The position numbers and the translations under genes are program-made. From Flaccisagitta enflata (taxonomy: Eukaryota; Chaetognatha; Sagittoidea; Aphragmophora), in assembly GCA_965153355.1 (NCBI GenBank), contig OZ231127.1:4588001-4652000 (forward strand): a stretch of DNA of 64,000 nt, written 5' to 3'. Below are positions 25,401 to 35,400 of this stretch, in pieces (position 1 is the stretch's first letter; each line of letters begins with the position of its first letter). The notes below the pieces were generated by a model, which did no database searches, was not told the DNA's origin, and saw nothing but the letters and a program-made list of their open reading frames with translations.

Positions 25401-28400
25401 ACTTCAGGGGGCATACTTGTTTTAAAGATGGAATTGCATGCAGTTTTAGTAACAAAATTTCTTTTTCATTCCATTTCATATCATTTCCTCTCAGGGAAGT
25501 GTTCTATCATGGAACATGGTTGATATATGCCGGAATCATGCTGCAAATGGTGTTGGCTGGAGCCCTTGTCCGGCCTTTCAACTCAAATAGAACAAAGAAG
25601 TCTGGAAAAGAAACTCAAAATCAGGTCATGATTCATCAATTGATTAATTGGATTCATATGGACAACCCAACAAAAGCTCACGAATCTCAAACTGAGTTAC
25701 AACAGGTAGAGTCGATGTTGCTTAAATGTGTGCGGGGGTAAAGCTAGTTGGAAATACATCAGAATGCTCCTAGTCATTCAACATATGATACATTCAATGA
25801 GGTCGGACACACGGCTGCCCAAGTCACGTGAGAGTGGACAGGGGCAGTAATCAAATAGTACATGGACAATGGTTGGTCTTTTGCAGTTCGTCAGAATGAT
25901 TTTAAGTGGTACACTTGCACTCTGCACTATATTTCGCCATATCTCTCAGTCCATCTGTCAAACAGTTGCTACTTCAGCGTGTAGGGGCAGTTTTTGCATC
26001 AAAGTCCACCAGCCCAAGTACTATCTGATTACTGCCCCTGTCCCCGACAAAAAAAATTCAACTAAAGGGACTATACACTGATTTCTTTACAGGCGAGTTT
26101 ATCATACACTTGTTTGTTTTAATGCGCTGCAACTGTATAATCTAGAATGTATAAAGATCCTCAAATGTGCGTTATTTTTCTCTCTTTCGGCAGGCATCAA
26201 CTTCGAAAAAACAGACAATCAAGATTTCTCTTCTCGCTGATCCTGTTTATCTGTTTTTCTGTCTCGCTTATACAATTGGCTGTCCTTGCATTTACGGTCA
26301 ATGGGCTTTCGTGCCTTCTTTGGCAATACAAAGTGGATTGACAAAAAATGATGCCGCAAGTTTTGTGGTCATCTACTCGGCAATTGCGCTAATTGGTTGG
26401 TATTGTTGTCAAAATTGATTGATCAATTGATTGATTGATTGATTGATCAATTGATTGATTAATTGATTGACTGACAGTTTGAGTAATTGATTGATTAATT
26501 GATTGATTAATCAATTGACTGGACGCAGCAAGTTCCTTTGTCATTTACTCAGCCACTGCGCTGATTTGTCATTATTGTTGAATGGGAGGTAAACATTTTG
26601 CTCGTGCTATTTCATGATTGGGTGATGGACAACAAGAAAATTAAGTACCAAACTATAACGAAATGGTAAATACCATGCATCTGTCTGTAATAGGTTTTGA
26701 GTGGTTGTATGAAAATTTTCTTTTATCTTACCATAGCCGATAATAAAAGTATAACACTAAAAATTGGTCAGTCACATAGCATTCGTTGTTGCCGGGTTCA
26801 ACTGTACTGCTGATAACCGCACCGGCGATACGTTCACGAGCATAACGTTCACATGAATGTGAACTAGGTATCATTTTTAGTCGCTACACCCCGCTTTGTC
26901 GGTCCGTCGGTCCGTCGGTCCGTCGGTCCGTCCGTCCGTCCGTCCGTCCGTCCGTCCGTCACACTTTACTTTTTCGGCGTTTATGGTATTTTTGGCTTCA
27001 CCGCTCCTGTCCAAATGCTCCACTGACCTAAAATATGGCCCCTGCCCACCCGCACGCGACTTAGGCAGGTTTGTATCCGGCCTTGTTTCTATGAATCCTC
27101 CCCTCCCATATTCTCTGAATTTCAGGGACTATCCTCATATCGGTTGTTGCTGTGACGGAGCGTGTGAGACCTCATCTTCCATACCTCGCCCTTATCGTCG
27201 TCATTCTTACCGCTCTCATGGACCTCCTTTGTTCATTTTTCTCTACCTTTGCTGGATTTGCTTGTTACGGAGTTTTTTCTGGTTTGCTGACAATGTCCTA
27301 CTTGATACTGAGATCAGTTTCGCTGCAGGTTGGAAGAAAACAAGCCCAGCAGGGCAACGCCAACAGTCAGTTTTTCATGCATTCATTCATTCATCTATTC
27401 ATTTGTTCATTCACAATTTCACATATACATGGATCCATTCATTCATTCAGTCATTTTTTAATTCATCCATTCACTCCTTCCTTCATTCGTTCATTCATTC
27501 TTTCATTCATTCATTCATTCATTCATTCATTCATCCATTCATTCATTCATTCATTCATTCATTCATTCATTGATTTATTCATCCGTTTATTCATTCATTC
27601 ATTCATTCATTCATTCTTTCATTCTTTCGTTCATTCATTCATTTATTCATTCATTCATTCATTCATTTATTCATTCATTCATTCATTCATTCATTCATTC
27701 ATTCATTCATTCATTCATTCATTCATTCATTCATTCATTCATTCATTCATTCATTCATTCATTCATTCATTCATTCATTCATTCATTCAAAACAGGACAT
27801 AATGGGTCGCAGCGATCTTCCATCGGTCTTTGGAATTTTCAACTTTTTCATTGGAATTGGGACTGTTACTATGCCGGCCATAACAGGAGCCCTGGTTGAT
27901 CATTTCAACACGTACAGAGCACCGTTTATTTTTTTCGCCGCTGCTCAGGTGACCATGGACGTGTTTCTAGTGAAGATGACAAACGCGTTTGTTTCCATTC
28001 AACACATTTACAGCATGAACACATATTCAAGAATTTCAACTGTCCCACGAGGGAGTGAGCAAAGTGAATGAGCGAGCCCATGAACGGAGCAAGCAAGCAA
28101 AGTGGAGCGCTGCGGAGCGAGTAAGCCAAGTGAGCTGTGCGAGCGAACAAACATAGCGAGCGACCAAGTGGCCCAATCAAAACACAATTGTCTGTGACAA
28201 GAAACAGGCCCCATTTCAACATCAGAAAGAATATATTTTCAGGAAAAATATAACAACAGTATCCACGCAGATCAACAGATTGTTGCATTGTAGAAATTGC
28301 GAAAATCACTTGTCCTACACAGATCATTGTTGCGCAGATAAGAATGAGAAGCAACAGTAGGAGTAATGAAAATTGTTGGCTAAGTGGGCAATCAAAGGAC

Positions 28401-29810
28401 GCGGAGCTGTCAGGCTGGCTTTACAGAACAAATGACATAACAGTGAGAGGGGCAGTCAAAATTGCTCTGCACCCCTACCTGCACCTCAAATGGTTACTAC
28501 CTCACTGATAATAAAGGTGGTGCCCAACAACTTGTCGAATTCAATTCCCGCCATCAAGGCGATTTTGTAATTTCATCCTAGTTTCAAAGATACAGCCCTT
28601 TTAGGGCAGCGGCCCCAAAGGGCCGATGTCCTGTCGGACACAAGGGTGAATTTCGTTATGTCCGTCCGTACGTACATCCCCCCCCTGAACCTTCTCAATT
28701 CTCAAATTTCCATTGAATAACATGGGAAAATGACAAAATGCAAACTTCCCATCGAATAACATGGAAAATTCACAAACAATAGAAAAATGCACATTTTCCA
28801 TCAAATAACATGGAAAATTAAAAAAAAATGAAAGAAAATGCAAAATAGCAATTGGATTATATGGAAAATTGACAAAAAAATGAAATTCCCATTGAATAAC
28901 ATAGAAAATTGACAATAAATTGTAGAAAATACATAACTCCCATTGAATATCATGGAAAATTGCCTTTAAGGCCTGAAATATGCCGTAAGGAAATTCTCCC
29001 CTGTGTCCTACAGGCCGCTGCCCTGCTCTCACTCCACCTCTTCAGTTGATCACTCCGAGCAGGGCATCGGGAACCGCTGACCATTTGCAATCCTTGGATG
29101 ACTTGTTAGGGCAAAAATCAGCCAATTTCTGAGGTGTTGATTTGGCAAATTTATGATTGATATCTTCAGAATTTAGAGGAAATTTGAAAAACGCTTTGAT
29201 GGCGGGAATAGTATTGGGATTAGCTTTTAGCCAGTACCTCAGTTGTCCCTATAATATTGTTTACCCAAACTGTGGGTAGGGGTGCTAGCGATTTTGCTGC
29301 CCCTCTCATTGTAATATCATTCAAACTGTATATTCTTTTACCATGACAGCAAATGCTGTAAATGTGACGTGGCTGTTATAGTGCTACTATTTGAGGGGGG
29401 GGGGAGTAAGGGATATGGTGGGTCATGTCTAAAGGTCATCCTGAAGCTTTCTCGAGAGGATCTGCTAGAGTTTCAAAGTTTTCAGAGAATTTTCTTTCAT
29501 ATATTTGTGATTAGTCTTCGATCATTAAATCATTTTTGGGCAGCGGCCCCGAAGGGGACGAAGTCCTGTAGAACACAGGGGGAATCTGTCCGTCCATACG
29601 TACCTCCGTCCGCACGTACGTCTGTCCGTCCGTCCTTACTGCCTTTGGGCTGCTATTCATAAAACTAACCTTTGTTCTTGTTACCCCTTTTGGCTCCTAT
29701 AGTTGCTTGCGGGAGTGTTACTCAGCGTGTCTCTCTGGATATTCGCACGGCGGAAGCGAGTTTCAAACCGTGTTTCTATTGGCGGCAACAATCGTAATCA
29801 TCCCCCTTGA
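22446..29810 (+). CDS. Monocarboxylate-transporter-like protein, copy A (SLC16/MCT family, 9 exons)
   Basis: Predicted 12-TM plasma-membrane transporter of the SLC16 family; the substrate cannot be told from sequence. Exons read by hand: 22446-22593, 22967-23235, 23604-23657, 24179-24366, 25495-25705, 26194-26395, 27126-27328, 27796-27948, 29703-29810. All introns are GT-AG, phases join without a stop, and the product is 511 aa, normal for MCTs. Residues 63-68 are EGGWGW, the MCT signature before TM1; residues 187-198 are HYFERRRPLALG, the second signature at TM5. The start is the first ATG of exon 1, conserved in position with copy B. The first 49 residues are hydrophilic and probably cytosolic. 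The large loop between TM6 and TM7 (exon 5 end) contains GKETQNQVMIHQLINWIHMD. The last exon encodes TM12 (LLAGVLLSVSLWIF) and a basic tail whose final ~13 residues and stop lie in a truncated MITE. Exon structure is inferred, not transcript-proven; an untranslated upstream exon is possible. Confidence 0.88.
23929..24080 (+). mobile_element. HINE-like repeat in intron 3 of transporter A
   Basis: TTTTTAGTCGCCGACACGCG, GGTTGGTCCGTCGGTTGGTC core, CTCCTGCCCACCCGTCCGTG, end GGCCTTGTTTTT. Short copy. Confidence 0.8.
24367..24420 (+). repeat. Decayed duplicate of exon 4 3' end, transporter A
   Basis: Immediately after the exon 4 donor, TTGCCGGTGGAATAGCGTGTGG and the following GCCCATTGTTCACACAT repeat the exon end in diverged form. 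Another fragment (GTGGAATCGCATGTGGACTA) lies near 25284-25320. Confidence 0.6.
24521..25090. repeat. Fold-back element in intron 4 of transporter A
   Basis: GATTTGTGACAAAAATGAAT, CACTCCGG at left pairs with CCGGAGTGATATCATTCTTG, TCCCAAATC at right. Inner arms with GATAGGTCGCACTGTATGGT / ATATAGTGCGACCTATCAAA pair too. Absent from copy B, so inserted after the duplication or lost there. Confidence 0.8.
25798..26060. mobile_element. Degenerate HINE-like repeat in intron 5 of transporter A
   Basis: GGTCGGACACACGGCTGCCC and GACAGGGGCAGTAATC at one side, and inverted ATTACTGCCCCTGTCCCCGA at the other. The remainder is diverged. Confidence 0.45.
26412..26515 (+). repeat. (TGAT)n tract, start of intron 6 of transporter A
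   Basis: TTGATTGATTGATTGATC-type units, imperfect. The orthologous position in copy B holds a purer tract. Confidence 0.9.
26521..26580 (+). repeat. Duplicate of exon 6 3' end and donor in intron 6, transporter A
   Basis: GACGCAGCAAGTTCCTTTGT, then CATTTACTCAGCCACTGCGC, parallels the end of exon 6 (GATGCCGCAAGTTTTGTGGT, then CATCTACTCGGCAATTGCGC) and continues past the donor into TATTGTTG. It is separated from the exon by a TGAT-rich tract. Confidence 0.7.
26875..27090 (+). mobile_element. HINE-like repeat in intron 6 of transporter A
   Basis: TTTTTAGTCGCTACACCCCG, long (GTCC)n core, CCCTGCCCACCCGCACGCGA, GTATCCGGCCTTGTTT. Ends 36 bp before exon 7. Confidence 0.85.
27370..27790 (+). repeat. 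(ATTC)n tract filling intron 7 of transporter A
   Basis: ATTC tetranucleotides run to within six bases of the exon 8 acceptor (CATTCAAAACAG), so the repeat itself must supply the polypyrimidine and branch region. Confidence 0.95.
27957..28211 (-). mobile_element. MITE family 1 inserted 8 bp inside intron 8 of transporter A
   Basis: Starts GGACGTGTTTCTAGTGAAGA just after the exon 8 donor (GT at 27949) and ends near GACAAGAAACAGGCCCC. Copy B lacks it at the same point, so insertion post-dates the gene duplication. Confidence 0.85.
28430..29323. mobile_element. Fold-back element in intron 8 of transporter A, split by a GCAGCGGCCC element
   Basis: Left arm CAGTGAGAGGGGCAGTCAAA ... TTCCCGCCATCAAGGCG pairs with right arm CGCTTTGATGGCGGGAATAG ... 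GCCCCTCTCATTG. The GCAGCGGCCC-family element (28604-29109) occupies the middle. Confidence 0.7.
28604..29109. mobile_element. GCAGCGGCCC-family element in intron 8 of transporter A
   Basis: GGGCAGCGGCCCCAAAGGGC, GATGTCCTGTCGGACACAAG; a core of ~35-45-bp units with ATTGAATAACATGGAAAATT; far arm GTGTCCTACAGGCCGCTGCC and GATCACTCCGAGCAGGGCAT. Confidence 0.8.
29535..29650. mobile_element. Truncated GCAGCGGCCC-family element in intron 8 of transporter A
   Basis: One arm only: TTTGGGCAGCGGCCCCGAAG, GAAGTCCTGTAGAACACAGG and CCGTCCGTCCTTACTGCC. Ends about 50 bp before exon 9. Confidence 0.7.
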
Positions 29811-29895
29811 ATCGCATTTACAGCGTGAACACATATGCATAATCATTTCAGGCCACGGGGGAGTGAGCATAGTGACTGAGCGAGTCCATGAAAGA
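29769..29895 (-). mobile_element. Truncated MITE overlapping the C-terminal codons of transporter A
   Basis: CGTGTTTCTATTGGCGGCAA, then TTTACAGCGTGAACACATAT and GGGGGAGTGAGCATAGTGAC, follows the order of one end of the GGGCGTGTTTCTAGT element family over about 125 bp and then stops. The transporter frame runs into it and ends at TGA 29808-29810. Confidence 0.75.
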
Positions 29896-30480
29896 CATGA
29901 ATTAAGTAACCTACATTTAAATTTCATTTTAATAGATCGAGTATATATATGCTTTTGAAACATTTATGTTTTTTCTGCCTCCATGAATTTGTTTTTTTTT
30001 TTGTACCTTCACACAATTTCTGCGATTTATGTTTGCTATATTTTCAAACAGGAACATCAATTTTCTCAATTGTCTTTTTGTTCGATTTTCAAGATTCAAA
30101 CTATTTCAAAAACAAACCCATGATCGTATAGGAATAGTGCTGTAAGGAAGCTTTAACTTGCTACAGTAGATGCTTTTTAGGTTTGTACTTATCTATCACG
30201 CTACGGGGGAGGCTTTCATAGGTCAAGAAAAATGCTCGGTCATGACGGCGAGTGGTATGGGTTTCAGGGAGGTCTATTCTATCACGTGGTACTAAAGAGA
30301 AAAAAATTCTCCTTCAAAATTTTTTTAAAATCAACAAAATTTGAAGGGCATTTCTTTAATTTCAAATGGATAAAGATAGAGGGAGTCTCTTTGATCTCAG
30401 AAGCAGTGGCCATTAAGACCGAGTATTTAATACAGCCTGCAGAGGTTTCTCCCATGGCGTGCTATACACCGACTTTAAAT
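29811..30480. other. Region downstream of transporter A
   Basis: Holds the rest of the truncated MITE to about 29895, then AT-rich DNA; the 3' UTR end cannot be placed. Frames at 30232-30495 are not gene-like. Confidence 0.4.
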
Positions 30481-31216
30481 CGAAATGGCAAATAGTAAAT
30501 CTTTGTAACTCCAAAATTACTTGCCCAAAAGCCTTCAAATTTTCAGTGAATGTTGGTAACAACTGACCATTTTGTCACGCCAAAACTCAGAATTTTATAC
30601 TGAATACTATGGGGTCAGTAAAACAAACGGAATATGCCCAATTTTTAGGGCTGAATCTTTTTTTCTTTTTTTTTTTTTGAGAAGACTTGTCTTTATCAAT
30701 ACACAGGTGTCTAACAAAATGAGCTAGAACTCTGGGGTCGGTCTCAAATAAAAAGGAAATTTTTCAGAGATTACACATTTACCAAAAAAAATTGAAAAAA
30801 GTTGGAGATATTTTGAGGTTATCATTGGTCTTGGACAATTATAGTTAAAATCCAGACTGTCAATTATTTAAAAATCATTCAAATCTTCATAAACACAATG
30901 AAATAATGAAATTTTCAAGTAGAACTTATATTCAGGATCTGTAACTCATCATTTTAGACCAACCCCAGGGTTCAAGCTTGCTTAATCAGGAAAAAAGCAA
31001 TAAAAAAAGAAATTCTTCCAAGTATAGCTGAGACAACTTGATTTTTTCTATAAAATTGATAGCTTTTCAATGCTTTAATGACCCCCAAACTATTCAGTAT
31101 TAAAATCTGACTTTTGGCATGACAAAATGGTCAGTTGTTACCAATGTTCACTGAGAATTTGAAGGCTTTTGGGCTAGTAGTTTTGGAGCTACAAAGGTTT
31201 ACTATTTGCCATTTCG
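30481..31216. mobile_element. Fold-back element with ~130-bp arms, related to the one at 13 kb
   Basis: Left arm CGAAATGGCAAATAGTAAAT ... CTTCAAATTTTCAGTGAATG ... GGTAACAACTGACCATTTTG is repeated in reverse complement at the right end (CAAAATGGTCAGTTGTTACC ... ACTATTTGCCATTTCG). The frames in it are not gene-like. Confidence 0.75.
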
Positions 31217-31396
31217 TCTATGGCAGAGTATTCGCCTATCACGTGAATTTTACGACTTCAAGTCCATTGAGGAAATGTTTAATATTGCTAGAAAACGATT
31301 TTTGGATTCTCTTATGTTTCACAGAAATGATATTTTACGAATTCTGTCTCAGATCCTGCGTGAATCTGAGGATGAGGAGCGAAGTAGAATTCCTTA
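31217..31396 (+). pseudogene. Coding-like fragment of unknown origin
   Basis: Downstream of the fold-back element the frame reads LWQSIRLSREFYDFKSIEEM and later RFLDSLMFHRNDILRILSQI, ending in ESEDEERSRIP and TAA. Composition is balanced and not repeat-derived, unlike nearly every other open frame here. It could be the 3' end of a retroelement or transposase frame cut by the fold-back element, or an isolated exon. No family recognised. Confidence 0.25.
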
Positions 31397-31984
31397 ACTG
31401 AATTACGTCTCCTTCCTAACCAGGAATGCAAGGACGGACGGATGGACGGACAGAGCCTCTTATAAAGGTGCTTTGGCACACCATAAAATTTTATGTGTGA
31501 AAGTAAGAGGTTATCTACTTTTCGGTGTGGGGCCGAAATCTATTGGGGAGTTGTGGTCCAAATTGTTACCCCTCAGACCAAGTTATTCTCCAAAATTCCC
31601 CATGAACCTAAGCATAGGTCATTGGTCGTTTTGAGGCTGCTGCCCCTCTCGGCCTCTCACCTTGTCATCTTCGTAACATTGGATACTGCTGACCTTCAAA
31701 CTTTTTTGCGACTATTGTTGACTATAAATCGTCACAATCGGGTGCAAACGTGATGAATTTGTTTAGAGTAAAAGCTTTTTAAAAGAAGAAAAAAATGATA
31801 AAAAAAACAGCGACTAAATGAAAAGATAACAAAAAAGGTTCATTAACGCAGATCGCTTTTTTTTCTGTTGTTGTTAGACGCTGGCTAAGCGACCCTTTAA
31901 GCGACTGTGTCCCTTGGTAGGAGGGAAGGTAAAAAACTTGAAATTTTGTATCATGCAAAATCGGCTGAAATACTGATCGCCGAG

Positions 31985-32088
31985 CATTATGGTCCCTGCT
32001 TGGCCACACTACAGCCCCGCTCACCCACGAACTGCCCCTGCCCACCTACCATCGACTACTTGTTGGTCGTTTATCTGGCCTTGTTAGG
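31985..32088 (+). mobile_element. Partial HINE-like repeat upstream of transporter B
   Basis: Only the right part is recognisable: CTGCCCCTGCCCACCTACCA and TATCTGGCCTTGTT. Position relative to the gene parallels copy A. Confidence 0.6.
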
Positions 32089-32222
<134 letters not shown>

Positions 32223-32288
32223 CAGTATTCGTGTATGGTTTCATTGGCGTGTCTGTAATACAAAGCCGCAAGAGTCGCATACAGACTC

Positions 32289-32405
32289 TGTATGCGGCTT
32301 TGTTTACATTGAAGGCCGTTGTCGCGGTTCTGATCTTTGTCCCCACTTTGAGTAAATTCGAACTTTGGTTCAAAGTAAAGACTTAAGATTGAAAACAATA
32401 AAACC
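32289..32405 (+). promoter_or_regulatory. Shared 5' flank/5' UTR region of transporter B
   Basis: Counterpart of the flank of copy A, with the same TATGCGGCTTTGTTTAC and CCACTTTGAGTAAA islands. It is preceded within about 70 bp by a 130-bp (GT)n tract and contains a small hairpin around GCATACAGACTCTGTATGC. The transcription start is not identifiable by eye. Confidence 0.4.
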
Positions 32406-35400
32406 ATGAAAGAGGAGAAAAAAAGCGCCTCAAACTCGAAGAAAGTCGTATGCGTGATTTTGCGAAGAAATGATAATGAGTCTTTAGCCGAATTTCACGC
32501 GAATTCGGCTAATGTAAGTGATAATGATATTGTCCAAATGGAGGCAACACAAGTCGCAGGTAAGAACACCTTTTAACGTGGACATATACACGGCTACCCC
32601 AGGCGAGTTCGGGTGGGCAGGGGCCATATTTGAGCAGGAGCAGTGAGGTTAGAGAATAGAATTAATGAAACAAGTGACGCGGGATCTCAATATTGTTGCG
32701 GACGGGTGGATAGGGGCATTCAACCCCCATCCACACCCCAACCCAGCCCCCACACTTAAACACGAACAAAATTTATCTCAAAACGCTTGTTTTCCCACTT
32801 TTCAACTCGATGACCACGACCGACGGATGGACGGACAAAGCCTCTTATAGAGTTGCGTGTCCACAACTAAAAAGTAAAATGGCGACAGACCGACGGACCG
32901 ACCGAAGGACCAAATGTGTTGTAGAGTCGCGTTTCACGCGACTAAAAAAGAAGACAATATCAGTAGCAGTTGCAATCTCCGTTCTTAGTCGCCTGCACAC
33001 AACTCTGTAGACCGCTACGTATATTGGTCGGTAGGTTGGTCTGTTTGGTCAGTCTGTCAGTCTATTGGCATTGGCAATGACATTGGCATTGCATTGGTCT
33101 GTAAGTCGGTTCGTTGGTTAATTGGTCGGACACACTTGGCTTTTTCGGCGTTTACGGACGGATTTTTCTTTCCAGCTCCTGCTTGTTTAATCTCATATAA
33201 ACGCCCCAGCTCTACCTCACGCGAGTTGTTTAAATTCACACGTTATCGCATTAATTCTTAATTACGTTTCAAAATGACCACAAAATAAGAAAAAAAAAGG
33301 CATGGATGGCCGTAAGGAATGCAACAGTTGGACCGAGGGCATGTTTCTGGTCGCAGACAACCACATTTTAAAAGGGCCCCTTGGTCGCTCAAAATGTGTT
33401 CGCTTGCACAACTTACTCCACTCACTCGCTCCCCTTCGCCATGCTCGCATTGCTACTCCCTTTGTTCACGGGCGTGTTTACTCGCTTCACTCACTCCCTT
33501 GTGAGATGGTAGAAATATGTGTTCACGCTGTAAACACGTTCAATAGGAACATACGCCTTTTTGGTTGTCACCAGAAACACGCCCTCAGTATGTTTGTATT
33601 TTTTAGTCCACTTCAGTGACTAGTCCCTATGCGCGATGCGAATGCGAAGCAAGCTTCACTGAAGAAATGCACACACACACACACACACAAATATATGTAA
33701 TACACAGCATGTCAATAGACTTATTTGAAGGGTTTCTCCCTTATGATAGTTTTTTATTTCAGGTGCTTGTAGGAAGCAAAAAATTTTGCGGGACCCCGGA
33801 CCCCACGTTGTGCTTTTCGGTTTTTGTTAGTTGTAATACAAAGTATTTTTGAATCAAGTATGTTGCCTTTTTCATCTTCTAGAGCAAAAGTCTCCTGCAC
33901 CCGAATCTTCCTCCCCACCTGAGGGTGGTTGGGGATGGGTGGCTGTCGCGGGCTGCAGTTTGGTCCACCTCTGCACGGGCTCCATGTATCGAATCTTCGG
34001 CATTCTGCTGATTGCCTTTCAAGAACGGTTTGTCGGGTCAACCAACACAATGTTGTCTACAATCAATGGTGTTAATGTTGCCATGACCATGTTCACGGGA
34101 CCAGTGGCGACTGTTCTTCTTAACAAAGGACTCAATGCCAGATGGACCATGGTAACATTATGCATAAAATCTTTACATATTATCTTATTGATTTTGTCAC
34201 ATTCATATCGAGCAAATTAGATAATGTCATTGGATGGTCACTTTCAACTGTGTGTAAGCGACTATGTAGTCCATATAAGTTTAGTTTGATTGGTACATGT
34301 CAATGCCCTAATACTAAGCAAAGTGACCGTTTCCTATTATGAAATGCTTGCTCAAAGGTTAAATAAGCTTGTATCTGATTTTGTTCAAAATAAAGTGCGT
34401 GCGATTACGATCATTTTTAGAGCAATGCCAGTTTGAGTACTCATTATGAATTTTGTTCATTTCAGATACTCTCTGGATTGGTCTCTACGTCAGGTGCTAT
34501 ACTCACAGCATTCGTCAAGGTAATACGTATGGTTAATGTCTTCATCTGATATTCCAAAGACTGCAGTTGTGAGTCTACAATGCTGGCTACTAACTGCTGA
34601 CTGCTGACTGCTGTACCGCGCGAATCAATGATAAGCCGAAACACCAATATAATGGAGAATCGTGTTAGAATTCAAAAGCAACTCAAAGTTTTTTAGTTTC
34701 GGACACGCAACTCTATAAGAGGCTTGGGTGGTCTGTCAGTTGGTCAGTGCATCCATCGGTCCATCCATGTGCACATGTCAAAAAGTGGGGAAATGAGTGT
34801 TTTAGAAGCTTTTGGGCAGCGGCAACAAAGGTGACGAAGTCCTGTAGAACACAGGGGGAATCTGTCCGTCCGTCTATACATACGTACATCCGTGCGTCCG
34901 CCCTGCTCCACAAAGGGCTTCATCTACTTTGGGGCCTATTCTGACCCAAATTCTGCCAAATAGCCCAAATCTAAGGAAAATATCCCAAATCCAAGCATAA
35001 TTGCCCAAATCCAAGCAAAATGGCCCAAAATCTAGCCAGAAAACCCCAATTCAGACCTGAGGTCCATCATTTTGGCCCCTTAGACCTATATTCAGACCAG
35101 ATTTGGGCCATTTTGCTTTGATTTGAGCCATATCGCTTGGATTTGAGGTATTTTACAGAATTCAGGTCAGATTAGGCCCCAAAGGAGACAAAACCCAAGA
35201 GATGGGGTGGGGGGGGACAGAAGGATGGATGAACGGGCAGACAGATGGACTGGTGGACAGATTCCCCCTGAGTTCTACAGAATTTTGTCTCCTTTGGAGC
35301 TGCAACCCTGCTCCACCTCAACCTAAATCATACATTACTTAAGCAGGGCACGGGTACCGCTGACCACTTACTGCCTTTTGGCTGCTTTTTAGGCAGCGGC

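Noticed and set aside
26896-27573. 225-codon frame SVRRSVGPSVRPSVRPS...
   Set aside because: HINE-like GTCC core, a shifted reading of exon 7, and an ATTC tract joined by chance.
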